Shown: one piece after another, positions 1 to 10,120 of the stretch | Layout of the letters: each line of letters starts with the position of its first letter | How positions within the stretch are numbered: the first letter of the stretch is position 1 | Origin: Cryptomeria japonica | Lineage: Eukaryota > Streptophyta > Pinopsida > Cupressales > Cupressaceae | DNA length: 64,000 nucleotides | Direction: 5' to 3' | Assembly: GCF_030272615.1 (NCBI RefSeq) | Contig: NC_081406.1 | Location: forward strand, 460,252,072 to 460,316,071 | Program-made: the position numbers and the translations under genes | Notes under the pieces: generated by a model | The model's database searches: none | What the model was told of the DNA's origin: nothing | Seen by the model: the letters and a program-made list of their open reading frames with translations, nothing else

Positions 1-29
1 TTGAAACAATGCGACAAGCTACATTGTCT

Positions 30-44
30 CAAAGAGGGGTAAAA
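30..44 (+). promoter_or_regulatory. Polypurine tract of a gypsy element lying left of the window
   Basis: A purine-rich run (CAAAGAGGGGTAAAA) abuts the TGTAGACAC start of an LTR. In LTR retroelements this tract primes plus-strand synthesis and marks the border between the internal region and the 3' LTR. The same tract with one base changed occurs on the minus strand at 61376-61391 next to a related LTR, which supports the assignment. Confidence 0.7.
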
Positions 45-1210
45 TGTAGACACATAAAAATTTCCATTAATTTTTCCTCATTTAATTTTAAATTTCTCCG
101 AACATCGGCCGAGTCCTTATCATTACATTATTATTTCTCCATAATTCATTATTCATAATTTCCATCTTTTATTAAATATTATTATTAATATCTTATCATT
201 TATCCATTAAATTTATTAAATAAAATATTATATCATATTCAGGCATACACCTTCATGCATTCACGTTATACACATTTCTCTATTTATTTAAGAAAACCCA
301 TAAATATCTCCTCTTACCACTTACCATTTCCCATTTACCACTCATCTTCCCTATACCACTCATCTTGTATTATCCCATATTCATCTGACAACATGAACTC
401 ACTAGGAGAAAATCTATTTAAACAAGGCCCCCTCTCTTATTTGGGAATCTCATCTTTATATGTCGAACTTATGTCAATTTGCATCCCATTATCTTAGCAT
501 CTTATCCGCTATCTTTACATTCTCAAATCTTGATTTCCCCATAGCTTTTTCCGTAAGTGCTTCTGAGAGAAAATATATATTAAATGTAAAATCTTGGGGA
601 ATAGGAGTGCAATGGAGTGGATTTTTGTTGCATGCATGTGTGTTTTAGCTTAGATATTTTCATTTGCATGCGTGTGTTTTACAGGTACTTCATTGTTGGA
701 TGTTGGAAGATTGAATCTTGTATTCAATCCATTTCCTCCATCTACACTTATAAATATCCCCCACTTTGGAGCACAAAGGATCCCATCTCATATTAATTTA
801 GGCATTGTTACTATAAGCATATCCATTCTAGAATATCATTTGAGCATTGCTATTATAGGCAATTTCATCTTAGATCTAGTTTAATTTGATCATTTTCTAG
901 CTTAATTGCATCAGCATCATAGTTTAATCATGCATATCATTAGCTTAATTATACTCTTGGATCAATCTATCATAATTAGTCTCATCTATCTTTCATATCA
1001 TCATCATTTCAAATCCTTCGTCTACGTGTAGTCAAGTCACTGGGATTGCTTATCCAAATCTGAGAGCAAATCCATACTCGCATCTCTTAGGAGGCGATAG
1101 GTCTCTTTGTCATGGTTTATCTTTTGTTCGATTTTAATTTGCTAGCCATGCTTGTAATGATCTATGGAGTGTTTGTTTTGTATCTACAGCTACCCTACTT
1201 CACACGCACA
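45..1210 (+). mobile_element. 3' LTR of a Ty3/gypsy element (TGTAGACA family), body outside the window
   Basis: The sequence begins TGTAGACACATAAAA straight after a polypurine tract, so it reads as the 3' LTR of a plus-strand element whose body lies to the left. It is AT-rich at first. Near 1060 it carries 'ctgagagcaaat', also found near the end of the LTR at 51159-51913. The right end is not resolved: an end near the 'cttcaca' at 1200-1206 is a guess. Short open frames inside (255-497, 672-884, 1112-1357) have no recognisable domain and are taken as chance. Confidence 0.55.
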
Positions 1211-1446
1211 ATAGTATCTGTTACCATATTTGCTTGTTCAGATGTTTTTGGTACTGTATTGCTAGATGATTTTGTGTTAGTTTCCTATACAAGTTGCCTC
1301 ATATCTTCACCATCTGATTCCATACTAGGATATGTTGGTGCTCTTCTGCTTCTTTGAGATGAAGAGGGAAATACTCGTATTGTTAATAAATTATGAGGTA
1401 TGTATTTTGAGGGCATCCTAGGCTTGTTCAGTATATCTAGTGTATG

Positions 1447-2402
1447 TTACCTTGCCTCTATTATCGTTGGTACATGTTTATATCCTAAACCTTGATTATT
1501 TGGGTTTTCATGTGGTAAAACAGGTTCTAATCTACCTTGCTTCTTTACTCCCAATCTTGTGGTACCATCATGCCCATGTTTTTGTACCATCCTGAAACTG
1601 TTGCCATATTGGTGTAGAGGTAACCTGGGTATTGTCATGTTGTCTTCTTCTCTATATATCCACTAATTAAAATCTCCCTTTAGAGATTATTCTTGTAAGT
1701 CTCCCCATCTAATGAAAGAGTATGAATCTGAGTACTTCACTATCTCTTTTCCTTTATCTTGCTTCACCACTATGTTCTGAGGCTTCCCAAAAGACCTAGG
1801 CAAAAGGGATGATTGTCTGCCATTCAAGGTACTTGAAATGGAATATTACCCACAACCAACTTCCTTAATTTGTAAAGAAGATGTGGTAGGTGTATTTTTT
1901 TCTATTTTTGTGACTTTCAACAATTCCATTTGTAAGTGAAGTGGAGATGTTTGATTGTTTGGTACTTGATTGTCTATGCTCACCCTTAAATAATTGTAGT
2001 GTTGAAAAGGGTTTGGGTCGCCATGAACAGTGATCTCAATGCCATTGTATGGGAACTTCACACATTGGTAAAAAGTTGAAGGTACTCCTGCATGGCATGT
2101 ATCCATTAACGACCTAATAGAATATTGTACCCCAATTCTTTGTTTAGGACTTGAAAGGTGATGTCTATTGTGACTGGTCCTATTTGTATTGGCAAAGTCA
2201 CTACACCCTTAGAAGGGTGTTCCTCGTCATCATAAGCTTTGATATTGATTCTCTTAGTAGAATCAATATAATGTTCAGAATATCCTAAAGCTTTAATCAA
2301 ATACAATGTGTGTATGTTAAGGCCAGCTCCACCATCTATAAATACTCTTTGAACTTTATTTTGGTCAATCAAATCTTTCAAGTGTAAGGGATCATTATGC
2401 AT
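1447..2402 (-). pseudogene. Ty3/gypsy aspartic protease region, degenerate
   Basis: Read on the minus strand, 2402-2106 encodes a retropepsin-like domain with the active-site block FIDGGAGLNI near residues 22-31, the following YDDEEHPSKGVVTLP segment and the NILLGR block that normally precedes PWIH. The active Asp is retained. The reading continues at 2106-1846 (FPYNGIEITVHG), where the plus-strand gypsy at 56950-57300 has the equivalent FPYNGVEVIIKG, and further weak homology runs to about 1447. Downstream reverse transcriptase, RNase H and integrase are absent: the element is cut off at about 1.4 kb, close to the unrelated LTR at the left edge. The start given is where recognisable coding stops. 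Confidence 0.75.
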
Positions 2403-2591
2403 GGGTCAATATGTAGGTACATCTTGCTCAGTGAATGCGACCTTTGAAGTTTCCAAGTTTCCAACCATGGAATGCAATGTGTTCTCGTTAATATCTCTAG
2501 CAACAACTAAATCTTGTAATGCTTTGGCAAGGACTGCCTTATGAGCTGGCGAGATGCCCAGTAACTCAAATAATAAAATTTGAGCTAGATT

Positions 2592-2929
2592 TCACTTCAA
2601 CTGATCCACCATATTGTAAATGCTATTTGTTGAAGGGGGATTTGAATTTACCCCTTGCAATGTGACCTTTGATCTTCTAGTGGTGACAACATAGTCTTTG
2701 CTTGTGGGATTTATTGTGATTGTAGCCACTATGTCATATACTGCACTAAGTGCGTTTATGGCATAATAAAATGCAACATTAGTATAATTGGCATTATTGT
2801 TTTGTGCATTGGAACTAGAAGCCTTTCCTTTGATCTTTGAAGATGGTATGATCTGTGTTTGGTGTCTTACTAGAATCCATAGTAATGTCGCCTTGATCAA
2901 TGAGATCTTGTATGAGGTTCTTTAGTTGG
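2592..2929 (-). pseudogene. Ty3/gypsy gag C-terminal piece, left part of a split gag
   Basis: On the minus strand, codons just upstream of 2900 read RQLKNLIQDLIDQGDI. The second gypsy of this window reads RLKKIIKDLIDRGDIEI at the matching place, directly after its Cys/His knuckle. Here the sequence that should hold the knuckle is missing and the copia LTR begins instead. The rest of gag resumes at 10118, so 2929 and 10118 are two sides of one insertion. Confidence 0.7.
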
Positions 2930-4279
2930 CGAACCGGTATGCAGATTGGAAGAAGTTGGCGAACCAATATGAAGAAATGCAATGAACTGGTGTCGGGGTT
3001 TCACTGAGTGTGACTATTGGTTGGTAGTCTCAATTATAGGGTTTCCGGTTTGGAAATCTCACTTGTGCGATGCAACCGATGACATTCTATGCTAAGTTAG
3101 CTAAGAGATGAAGATGAGATCGTGATGCCACGTCAGCTTTGTGCACGTGAAGGATTTCCTTGAGGATCTTGCATGAGAAGATCGACCGCATTAAATGTCT
3201 ACCTCGGGAATGAACATTCTTCTTAGTGGTATGAGAAGAAAGTGTGATGAGTTATTGATTTCTATGTGCAGTGAAGATTAGACAATGCGTATTGTCTTGT
3301 GATATGTTTGAAATTGTATTGCTCTATGCAAAGTGTTTGGACGGTTAGGATTGGATCGCTTGTATTGTAATCTTAAAATGCTTAGGGTTTAGGGTTTATG
3401 CTACTGACCTAATTGTTGTCTATAAGGTCGACGACGTTTGTTATTGTAAGTTGTTGGAAAATGTTGTGTGTGTATCCAAGCAATGAGATACTTTCCAGAC
3501 CAGTAAGAGAAAACTGCAGAGTGTGATTGCAGAAGTAGAGGAACTGAAAAGGATCTGCCTTACAATATAGTGTTTTTATCATATCAAAGCTTTACCTATT
3601 GTATTCTAACCATTTCAACAGAAGGAAAATCCCTTTGCCGGGTAGCTTTAATAGGCTTACTGTAAATCCTCTAACCAGGTGACTCAAGATTCATTGAGTT
3701 CTTCAAATCCTCTAGGAAGGTAACTTTTAACAGGGTTTCAACCTTTAACAGGGTATATAGCCATCCCTTAACCAAGTGATCTTTAATAGGATTGGTTCCT
3801 AGTAGAACTTTATTGTAAAGTTTTTAACCGGACTAGGCTCCTAATAGAGCGAGCTTCAAAAGAGTTCAAAAACAAGCTTGTGGGTATTCATCCCCACTAT
3901 GGTTTTTCCCATTTGGGTTTCCATGTGAAAAATTTGTGTCATGTGTTGTGCATTTTTCATGTGATGATTAAGTGTTCTTTGTATAAGTGATTATGCATGC
4001 AGAGCTAATGGTTATGGTATTGGTGACACGCCACATGCATATGTTAATGGGTAAAGTAGTTATCAAGTATTAAATGTATTTGAAGTGTTCAAACTTACCG
4101 GTCTATGTTGTCTGAAGTCTTATGTGTTTAATCGGTATTGCCATGGTTAAGTTCAGTAATGAAGACAACCGGTTAGTGTTGTTTTAGCTTGAAAAGATTG
4201 CTAGAAAGTATTTGACTGTACTGATTCACCCCCCCCCTCTTAGTACAAGTTAGGGTTTGTTGTTCATCATTATTCATCA
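2926..4279 (+). repeat. Left LTR of the nested copia element, 5'-truncated
   Basis: It aligns with the right LTR from 2942 (matching 8796) to its end at about 4279. Bases matching 8712-8795 are missing. In their place a short motif, agttggcgaacc, appears twice (2925 and 2953), suggesting a small local duplication at the damaged junction. The LTR carries the conserved block 'gtttttcccatttgggttt' at about 3901-3920 and a C-rich run near 4231, both shared with other copia LTRs here. Confidence 0.8.
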
Positions 4280-4281
4280 AT

Positions 4282-4293
4282 TGGTATTAGAGC
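4282..4293 (+). promoter_or_regulatory. Primer binding site, initiator tRNA-Met type
   Basis: TGGTATTAGAGC lies two bases after the left LTR end. It differs at one base from TGGTATCAGAGC, the complement of the 3' end of plant initiator tRNA-Met, which most copia elements use to start minus-strand DNA synthesis. Confidence 0.8.
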
Positions 4294-4350
4294 AACTCCA
4301 GGTCCTCGGTGATATAATCTTAACCACTTGAGGTAAAATATCCCACCTTA

Positions 4351-5355
4351 ATGATGAAGAGGGAAGGTCCTAAGTTTAATAGAGATAACTTCAAAATATG
4401 GAAGGACAGAATGAAGATCTATATCAAGAGTTTGGGTGCTCAACACTGGAGCTATGTTGAAAATGTCTATGTAATTCCCACTAGCACTTTAACTGATGAT
4501 AAAAAAAGAGAGATTCAAGAAAATGGGAAAGTCATGGAAGCCCTTATTAGCATTTTGTCTGATATTGAGTTCATTGATGTACAAGATAAGGACATTCCTA
4601 AAGATGTATGGGACACATTGGAAACTATTTATGGCAGTGATGAGCATGTTAGACAATCTAAGGAAGAGAGCCTTAGAGGAAAATTTGAAGACATGAGGAT
4701 GGTTGAAGGTGAGACCATTCAACAATATGGCATAAGAATCAAGATTGTTGTTGGAGATATCAAGAAAACTAGTGGAACAATTAATGATGCCACCATTGTC
4801 AGTAAAGTCTTGAGATCATTGTTACTAGTCCATGCAATCAGAGTTGCTGCTATTCAAGAACTAAGGTCTATTGACAAACCCAAGGTATCCTTAGACTCTA
4901 TCATTGCAAAGTTATCTGCATATGAGTTGAATAGCTATGATGGCAGTGTTCAAAAGACTAAGTCATCTTTTAGAGAATCTATTGCACCAACCGAAAAAGG
5001 AAAAGAAGCAAGTACTAGTTATGAATCCATGCAAAGAAGAGGTATGGATGATGAAGAAATTCTGATGGAGTTTGAATTTCTTCTTGCCAAGAGACTTCCA
5101 AAAGGTACTGGAAAATGTAGAGGTAAGCTTCCTTTAAAATGTTTTTCCTGCAATAAGATTGGACATATAGTTGTTAACTATCCTAACAATGAGAATAAGG
5201 ATAAACTAGAGAGGTTTAGAAAGTATAAAGGAGGAAATACAAGAAATTGTCTTGTTGCAGTGGATGAAGGTATTACTGATGAAGAATCTGAGGATGAAGA
5301 AAATAAAGACATGGTATTTGTAGTTGTAAAGGAAGAAGTGTCTGACAATAAATAA
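4351..5355 (+). pseudogene. Copia gag (334 codons open), first part of the gag-pol frame
   Basis: Gag forms the virus-like particle of the retrotransposon. The start is the first of two adjacent ATGs (MMKREGPKFNRDNFKIW), 58 bases after the primer site, and the minus-strand copia starts with the same two Met codons at 49242. Residues 1-230 form the UBN2/retrotran_gag-like capsid part. A zinc knuckle follows at 5140-5181 (residues 264-277), spaced C-x2-C-x4-H-x4-Y: the last zinc ligand Cys is Tyr, whereas the related element at 47367-47408 has an intact CCHC. An acidic tail precedes the TAA at 5353. The same frame continues after that stop into protease, so this is one broken gag-pol frame rather than a separate gene. 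Confidence 0.85.
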
Positions 5356-6681
5356 CTTGTCTCTTGCACTGACAACTCTAATGAGTGGATAATTGATAGT
5401 CGTTGTTCTCACCACATGACTGGTGATAGGAGAAAGTTTTTGTCTCTAGAAGAATATGATGGAGGTGTTGTCAGATTTGGTAACGACGCACTATGTTTGG
5501 TGAAAGGTAAAGGATCCATCTCACTGACTGGAAAAAGTAGTGTAGATGATGTCTACTGGGTAGAAGGTCTTGAGCATAACCTGTTGAGTGTTTCTTAGCT
5601 AAATGATAAAGGACTTGTTCTAGAGTTCAAAGGTGGGGTCTACAATATAAATGGTAAAAGTAGTGAACTTATTGCAATCGATAAGCAGACTAGAGGTAAC
5701 CTATTTCAGTTGAATGCCAAGATAAGTCAGTGCCTAATGGCGAAGTTTGATGACAGTTGGATATGGCATAGGAGACTTTGTCATATGAACTTTGATAATA
5801 TTGTAATGGCTAGTAAGATCAAGGCAGTAAGAGGATTGCCTTTGCCAAACAAACCAGATAATTCTTTGTGCAGACAATGTCAACTTGGGAAGATGTCTTC
5901 CTCAACTTTCAAAGGTAAGTCTTTTTCAGCAGAAAACTTACTTGATCTTGTGCATACTGATTTGTATGGTTCTATGAAAACTAGAAGTATTCAGGGAAAT
6001 AGGTATTTCATGATTCTTACTGATGACTACTCAAGAATGATGTGGGTCACATTCTTGAAAGACAAGTCTAAGGCGTTTGGAAAGTTAAAAGCCTTTAGAG
6101 CATTAGCAGAGAATGAAAGTGGTCAAAAGATAAAATGCCTAAGAACTAATCAAGGAGGTGAATTCACTTCTAATGAATTCAACAAGTACTGTGAAGATAG
6201 CGGTATCAAGAGGCAGTTGTTTGCCCCAAGGACACCACAAAAAAATGGCATAGCAGAAAGGAATAACAGGACTATAATTGAAGCAGCTAGAACAGTGTTG
6301 ATCCAAGGAAAGGTTGCTCACACTTTTTGGAGAGAAGCGGTGAGCACTGCAGTCTATACTATGAACCGGGTACTCATCAAGAAAGGTAGAGTTAAAATCT
6401 CTTATGAGTATTGGACCGGGAAAACTGCCACTGTGAATTATTTTAAAGTGTTTTGTAGTAAGTGTTATATCAAGAGAGGTGAGCATCTGAGCAAATTTGA
6501 TGCTAAAAGTGATGAAGGAATATTTTTGGGATATTCCACTAAGAGAAAAGCTCTCAAGTGCTACAACAATAGAACATGGAAAATTGTTGAGAGTATCAAT
6601 GTCAGGGTTGATGAATCCCCTGAAAAACCTAAGGAAACCTACAGGGAAGAAGTGGAAGATGAACCATGTATAGCCTTCTAG
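5356..6681 (+). pseudogene. Copia protease and integrase segment, catalytic residues altered
   Basis: Continuing in the gag frame, the protease block reads WIIDSRCSHHMT (Asp codon at 5395). Copia proteases have DSG or DTG here, so Gly is replaced by Arg. A TAG at 5596 interrupts the segment. The GAG-pre-integrase zinc region follows (H-x3-H around WHRRLCHMNF, then CRQCQLGK). In the integrase core, the first Asp is kept (HTDLYG), the second lies in LRTNQGGEF where Asp is expected but Asn is found (codon at 6148), and the Glu is kept (GIAERNNR, codon at 6256). A TAG at 6679 ends the open stretch. Two of the three enzyme centres visible in this element are therefore damaged by missense changes as well as by stops. 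Confidence 0.85.
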
Positions 6682-7620
6682 GAACCGGTTAAGAAAGAAA
6701 CAAGTAAAGATCTCGGTGTTCCTGTACCGATAGAAGTTGCAGTAGGAGAAGAAGAAGAGGTAAGTGAAGAAGAAGAAGAAAAACTAGCAGCACAAGCTAG
6801 AGTCATTCTTAGGTATGCAAAATTGCATCATGATCCGAAGCAAATCATAGGAGATAAAGATGAAAGGATACTCACAAGAAGAAAGGTGAAAGAAAACTCT
6901 TGCATGATTTCCGAATTAGAGCCCAAGACTTCCAGAGAAGCACTTACATATGAAGACTAGATTAAAGCAATGGAAGAGGAGCTAGACCAAATAGAAAAGA
7001 ATGCAACATGGTCCTTGGTACCAAGACCAAAACACAAGAATGTCATAGGTACCAAATGGGTCTTCAGGAATAAGCTAAATGAAGAAGGCACAGTTGTGAG
7101 GAACAAGCCAAGACTTGTATGCAAAGGATATGCTCAAAAAGAGGGAGATGACTATGGAGAAACCTTTTCTCCTATGGCTAGACTGGAAGGTGTCTAAATG
7201 CTACTTGCATTCACAACATTTAAGGGATTTAAGGTTTATCAGATGGATGTGAAGTCTACGTTTTTCAATGGAATCCTAGAAGATGAAGTATATATTGAGC
7301 AACCGGAAGGGTTTGCCTTATCAGAAGATAGTAACATGGTGTGTAGATTACACAAAGCCCTATATGGATTAAAACAAGCACCTAGGGCATGGTATGAATA
7401 GTTACACTCTCATCTTGTGAAGATTGGATTTCAGAGAACAAGTGAGGATAGCAACATCTATCTAAAATTCGAAGGTGATCAGATTTTGATCTATGAAGTA
7501 TTTGTAGATGACATAATCTTTAGAGGTGATGATAAAATGAGTCATGTTTTTGCAGATGGAATGAAGAAAGAGTTTGAGATGTCTCTGATTGGAGAGATAA
7601 AGTTCTTCATTGGTTTATAG
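6682..7620 (+). pseudogene. Copia reverse transcriptase segment
   Basis: Same frame as gag. The RVT_2 (copia-type) domain is recognised by [19 protein letters not shown], the [16 protein letters not shown] block, DVKSTFFNGILEDEVYIEQPEGF, LYGLKQAPRAWYE and the catalytic FVDD box at 7501-7512 (YVDD in most copia elements). In-frame stops fall at 6958 (expected Trp), 7195, 7399 (Arg in the sister element) and 7618 (expected Gln). The acidic linker between integrase and reverse transcriptase (6700-6800) is Glu-rich. No frameshift is needed anywhere. Confidence 0.85.
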
Positions 7621-8454
7621 ATTCAGCAAATGAAAGAGGGTATCTTTATTACCCAGTCCAAGTATGTCAAAGAGGTATTGAAGACCTTTGGCATGGTGGA
7701 GAGAAAACTTGTTGGTACATCGATGGTGACCGGTTGTAAACTGACTAAGGAAGATGATTCAGTGTTGGTGAATGAGAAGGAGTACCGGTCAATTATTGGT
7801 AGGCTACACTATGTGGTGCACAACAAACCAGATATTGCTCATGCAGTGGGCATAGTAGCTCGTTTTCAAAAAAGTCCAAGAGAATCCCACTTGGTAGCTG
7901 TCAAGCAGATTCTTAGATATCTGAAAGGAACAGTTGACTATGGATTGTGGTATCCATATAATGGCAACTTTAACCTCAAAGTATATACTGATGCCGATTG
8001 GGCTGGTAATATGGATGACCGAAAGAGAACAATTGGTGGAGCATTCTTTCTTGGTGGAAGACTAGTCTCATGGACGAGTAAGAAGCAGAGCTATATTTCT
8101 CAATCTATAGCTGAAGTAGAATATGTGGTAGCATTTATGAACTGCACTCAAGCAATCTGGATGAAACATGTATTGGAAGGTTTCAAAGTACCTGTATCAG
8201 AACCGGTGAATATATTTTGTGACAACACAAGTGCAATAAATATTTCCAAGAATCTGGTATTGCATGCTAGAAATAAGCACATTGAGCTTAAGTATCACTT
8301 CTTGAGAGAAAAGGTTCAGAATAAGGAGCTTGTACTAGAACATGTTTCCAGTAAGGAGCAACTAGCATATATATTCACTAAGCCCTTACCGAAGACTAAA
8401 TTTACCTATTTGAGAGGTGAATTAGGGGTTTTTCCCCTTCATGAAGTCAACTAA
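7621..8454 (+). pseudogene. Copia RNase H and C-terminus of the polyprotein
   Basis: This is the longest uninterrupted pol piece (274 codons from 7630). RNase H motifs are in order: YTDADWAGNMDDRKRT with the first Asp, a modified AEVEYVVA block (AEAEYVA is usual), FCDNTSAINIS with the next Asp, then KHIELKYHFLREKV and the terminal IFTKPLP. The normal end is TAA at 8452-8454 after PLHEVN, exactly as in the minus-strand copia at 44129. Confidence 0.85.
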
Positions 8455-8711
8455 AGTTGTGTGATCCACATCAGTTAGGTACTACAGTGTGAAATCTTTC
8501 AAGATTGATGTGTTGAAGGATGCTACTCCATAAGGGGAGCAGCATAGTGGAGAATGGAGGCTTGTGCCTCCACTTTGGCATTGTTGTCAAAGGGGGAGAA
8601 GATATCTGATGTATGGGGAAAAGATATATGATGATGTAGAATACACTGGTCTATGATGTCTACAGTTGCAATGCTACACTGAATATTGCCATCAATGCCA
8701 AAGGGGGAGAT
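8455..8711 (+). other. Copia 3' non-coding stretch and polypurine tract
   Basis: Between the polyprotein stop and the right LTR there is no coding signal. The phrase 'gccaaagggggaga' at 8698-8710 is the polypurine tract: a run of A and G immediately before the TGTTGG start of the LTR. A second G-rich run, 'caaagggggagaag', occurs at 8588 and may be a duplicated tract. Confidence 0.7.
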
Positions 8712-10120
8712 TGTTGGCATATGATGAATCGACATGTTGATATGATGATAATGTAAGTTGTCATTGATTTCAATAAGCGTAAGTGAATCAGTATTCAGAT
8801 TGGAAGAAGTTGGTGAACCGGTATAAAGAAATGTAGTGAACCGATGTCGGGGTTTCATTGAGTGTGACTATCGGTTGGTAATCTCAATTCTAGGGTTTTC
8901 AGTTTGGCAATCTCGCTTGTGCGATGCAACCGATGACATTTTGTGTTAAGTTAGCTAAGAGATGAAGATGAGATTGTGATGCCATGTCAGCTTTGTGCAC
9001 GTGAAGGATTTCCTTGAGGATCTTGCATGAGAAGATCGACTGCATTAAATGTCTACCTCAGGAATGAACATTCTTCTTAGTGGTATGAGAAGAAAGCATG
9101 ATGAGGTACTGATTTCTGTGTGGGGTGAAGAATGGACGATGTAGATTGTCTTGTGATCTGTTTGAAATTGTATTGCTATATGCAAAGTGTTTGGATGGTC
9201 AGGATTGGACTGCTTGTATTTTAAACCTAAAATGCTTGGGGTTTAGGGTTTATGCTACCGACCTAATTGTTGTCTATAAGGTCGATGATGTTTGTTATCA
9301 TAAGTTTTTGGCTAATGTTGTGTGTGTATCCGAGTAATGAGATACTTGACAGACCAATAAGAGAAAACTACAGAGTGTGATTGCAGAAGTATAGGAATTG
9401 AAAAGGATCTGCCTTAGCATATAGTGTTGTTATCAGATCAAAGCTTTACCTGTTGTCTTCTAACCATTTCAACAGAAGGAAAATCCCTTTTCTGGGTAGC
9501 TTTAACACGCTTACTACAAATCCTCTAACCAGGTGACTCAAGATTCATTAAGTTCTTCAAATCCTCTAGCAAGGTAACCTTTAACAAGGTATATAGCCAT
9601 CCCTTAACCGGGTGATCTTTAACATGATTGGTTCCTAGAAAAACCTTATTGTAAAGTCTTTAACCAGACTAGGCTCCTAACAAAGAAAGCTTCAAAAGAG
9701 TTCAAAAACAAGCTTGTGGGTATTCATTCCCACCGTGGTTTTTCCCATTTGGGTTTCCACGTGAAAAATTTGTGTTTCATGTGTTGTGCATTTTTCATGT
9801 GATGATTAAGTGTTCTTTGTTTAAGTGATTATGCATGCAGAGCTAATGGTTATGGTATTGGTGACACACCACATGCATATGTTTATGGGTAGAGTAGCTA
9901 TCAACTATTAAATGTATTTGAAGTGTTTAGACTTACCGGTCTATGTTGTCTGAAGTCTTACTGTGTTTAACCAGTATTTCCATGGTTAAGTTCAGTAATG
10001 AAGACAACCGGTTAGTGTTGTTTTATCTTGAAAAGTTTGTTAGAAAGTCTTTGACTATAGTGATTCACCCCCCCCCTCTCAGTACCAGTAAGGGTATCTG
10101 TTGTTCATCATTATTCATGA
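8712..10120 (+). repeat. Right LTR of the nested copia element
   Basis: It starts TGTTGGCATATG after the polypurine tract and ends at about 10117-10120, where similarity to the left LTR stops (ttattca then tga, against ttattcatca on the left). The length of about 1.4 kb matches the copia LTRs at 42368 and 49317. The conserved GGTTTTTCCC/GGGTTTCC block is at about 9739-9760. Confidence 0.85.

Larger units (their letters stand above)
2926..10120 (+). mobile_element. Ty1/copia retrotransposon nested in the gag of a minus-strand gypsy
   Basis: The order of parts is LTR, tRNA-Met-type primer site, gag, protease, integrase, reverse transcriptase, RNase H, polypurine tract, LTR. Integrase before reverse transcriptase defines Ty1/copia (Pseudoviridae). 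The element interrupts a gypsy gag whose halves lie at 2592-2929 and 10118-11900. The left LTR lacks about 84 bases of its 5' end relative to the right LTR, so no target-site duplication can be read. The two LTRs differ at roughly one base in ten in the stretches compared by eye, mostly transitions, so the insertion is old. The polyprotein is dead (seven stops). Confidence 0.9.

Noticed and set aside
8523-8858. Minus-strand ORF of 111 codons across the polypurine tract and LTR start
   Set aside because: It spans the border of a non-coding region and an LTR, so it cannot be an ancestral protein; no domain.
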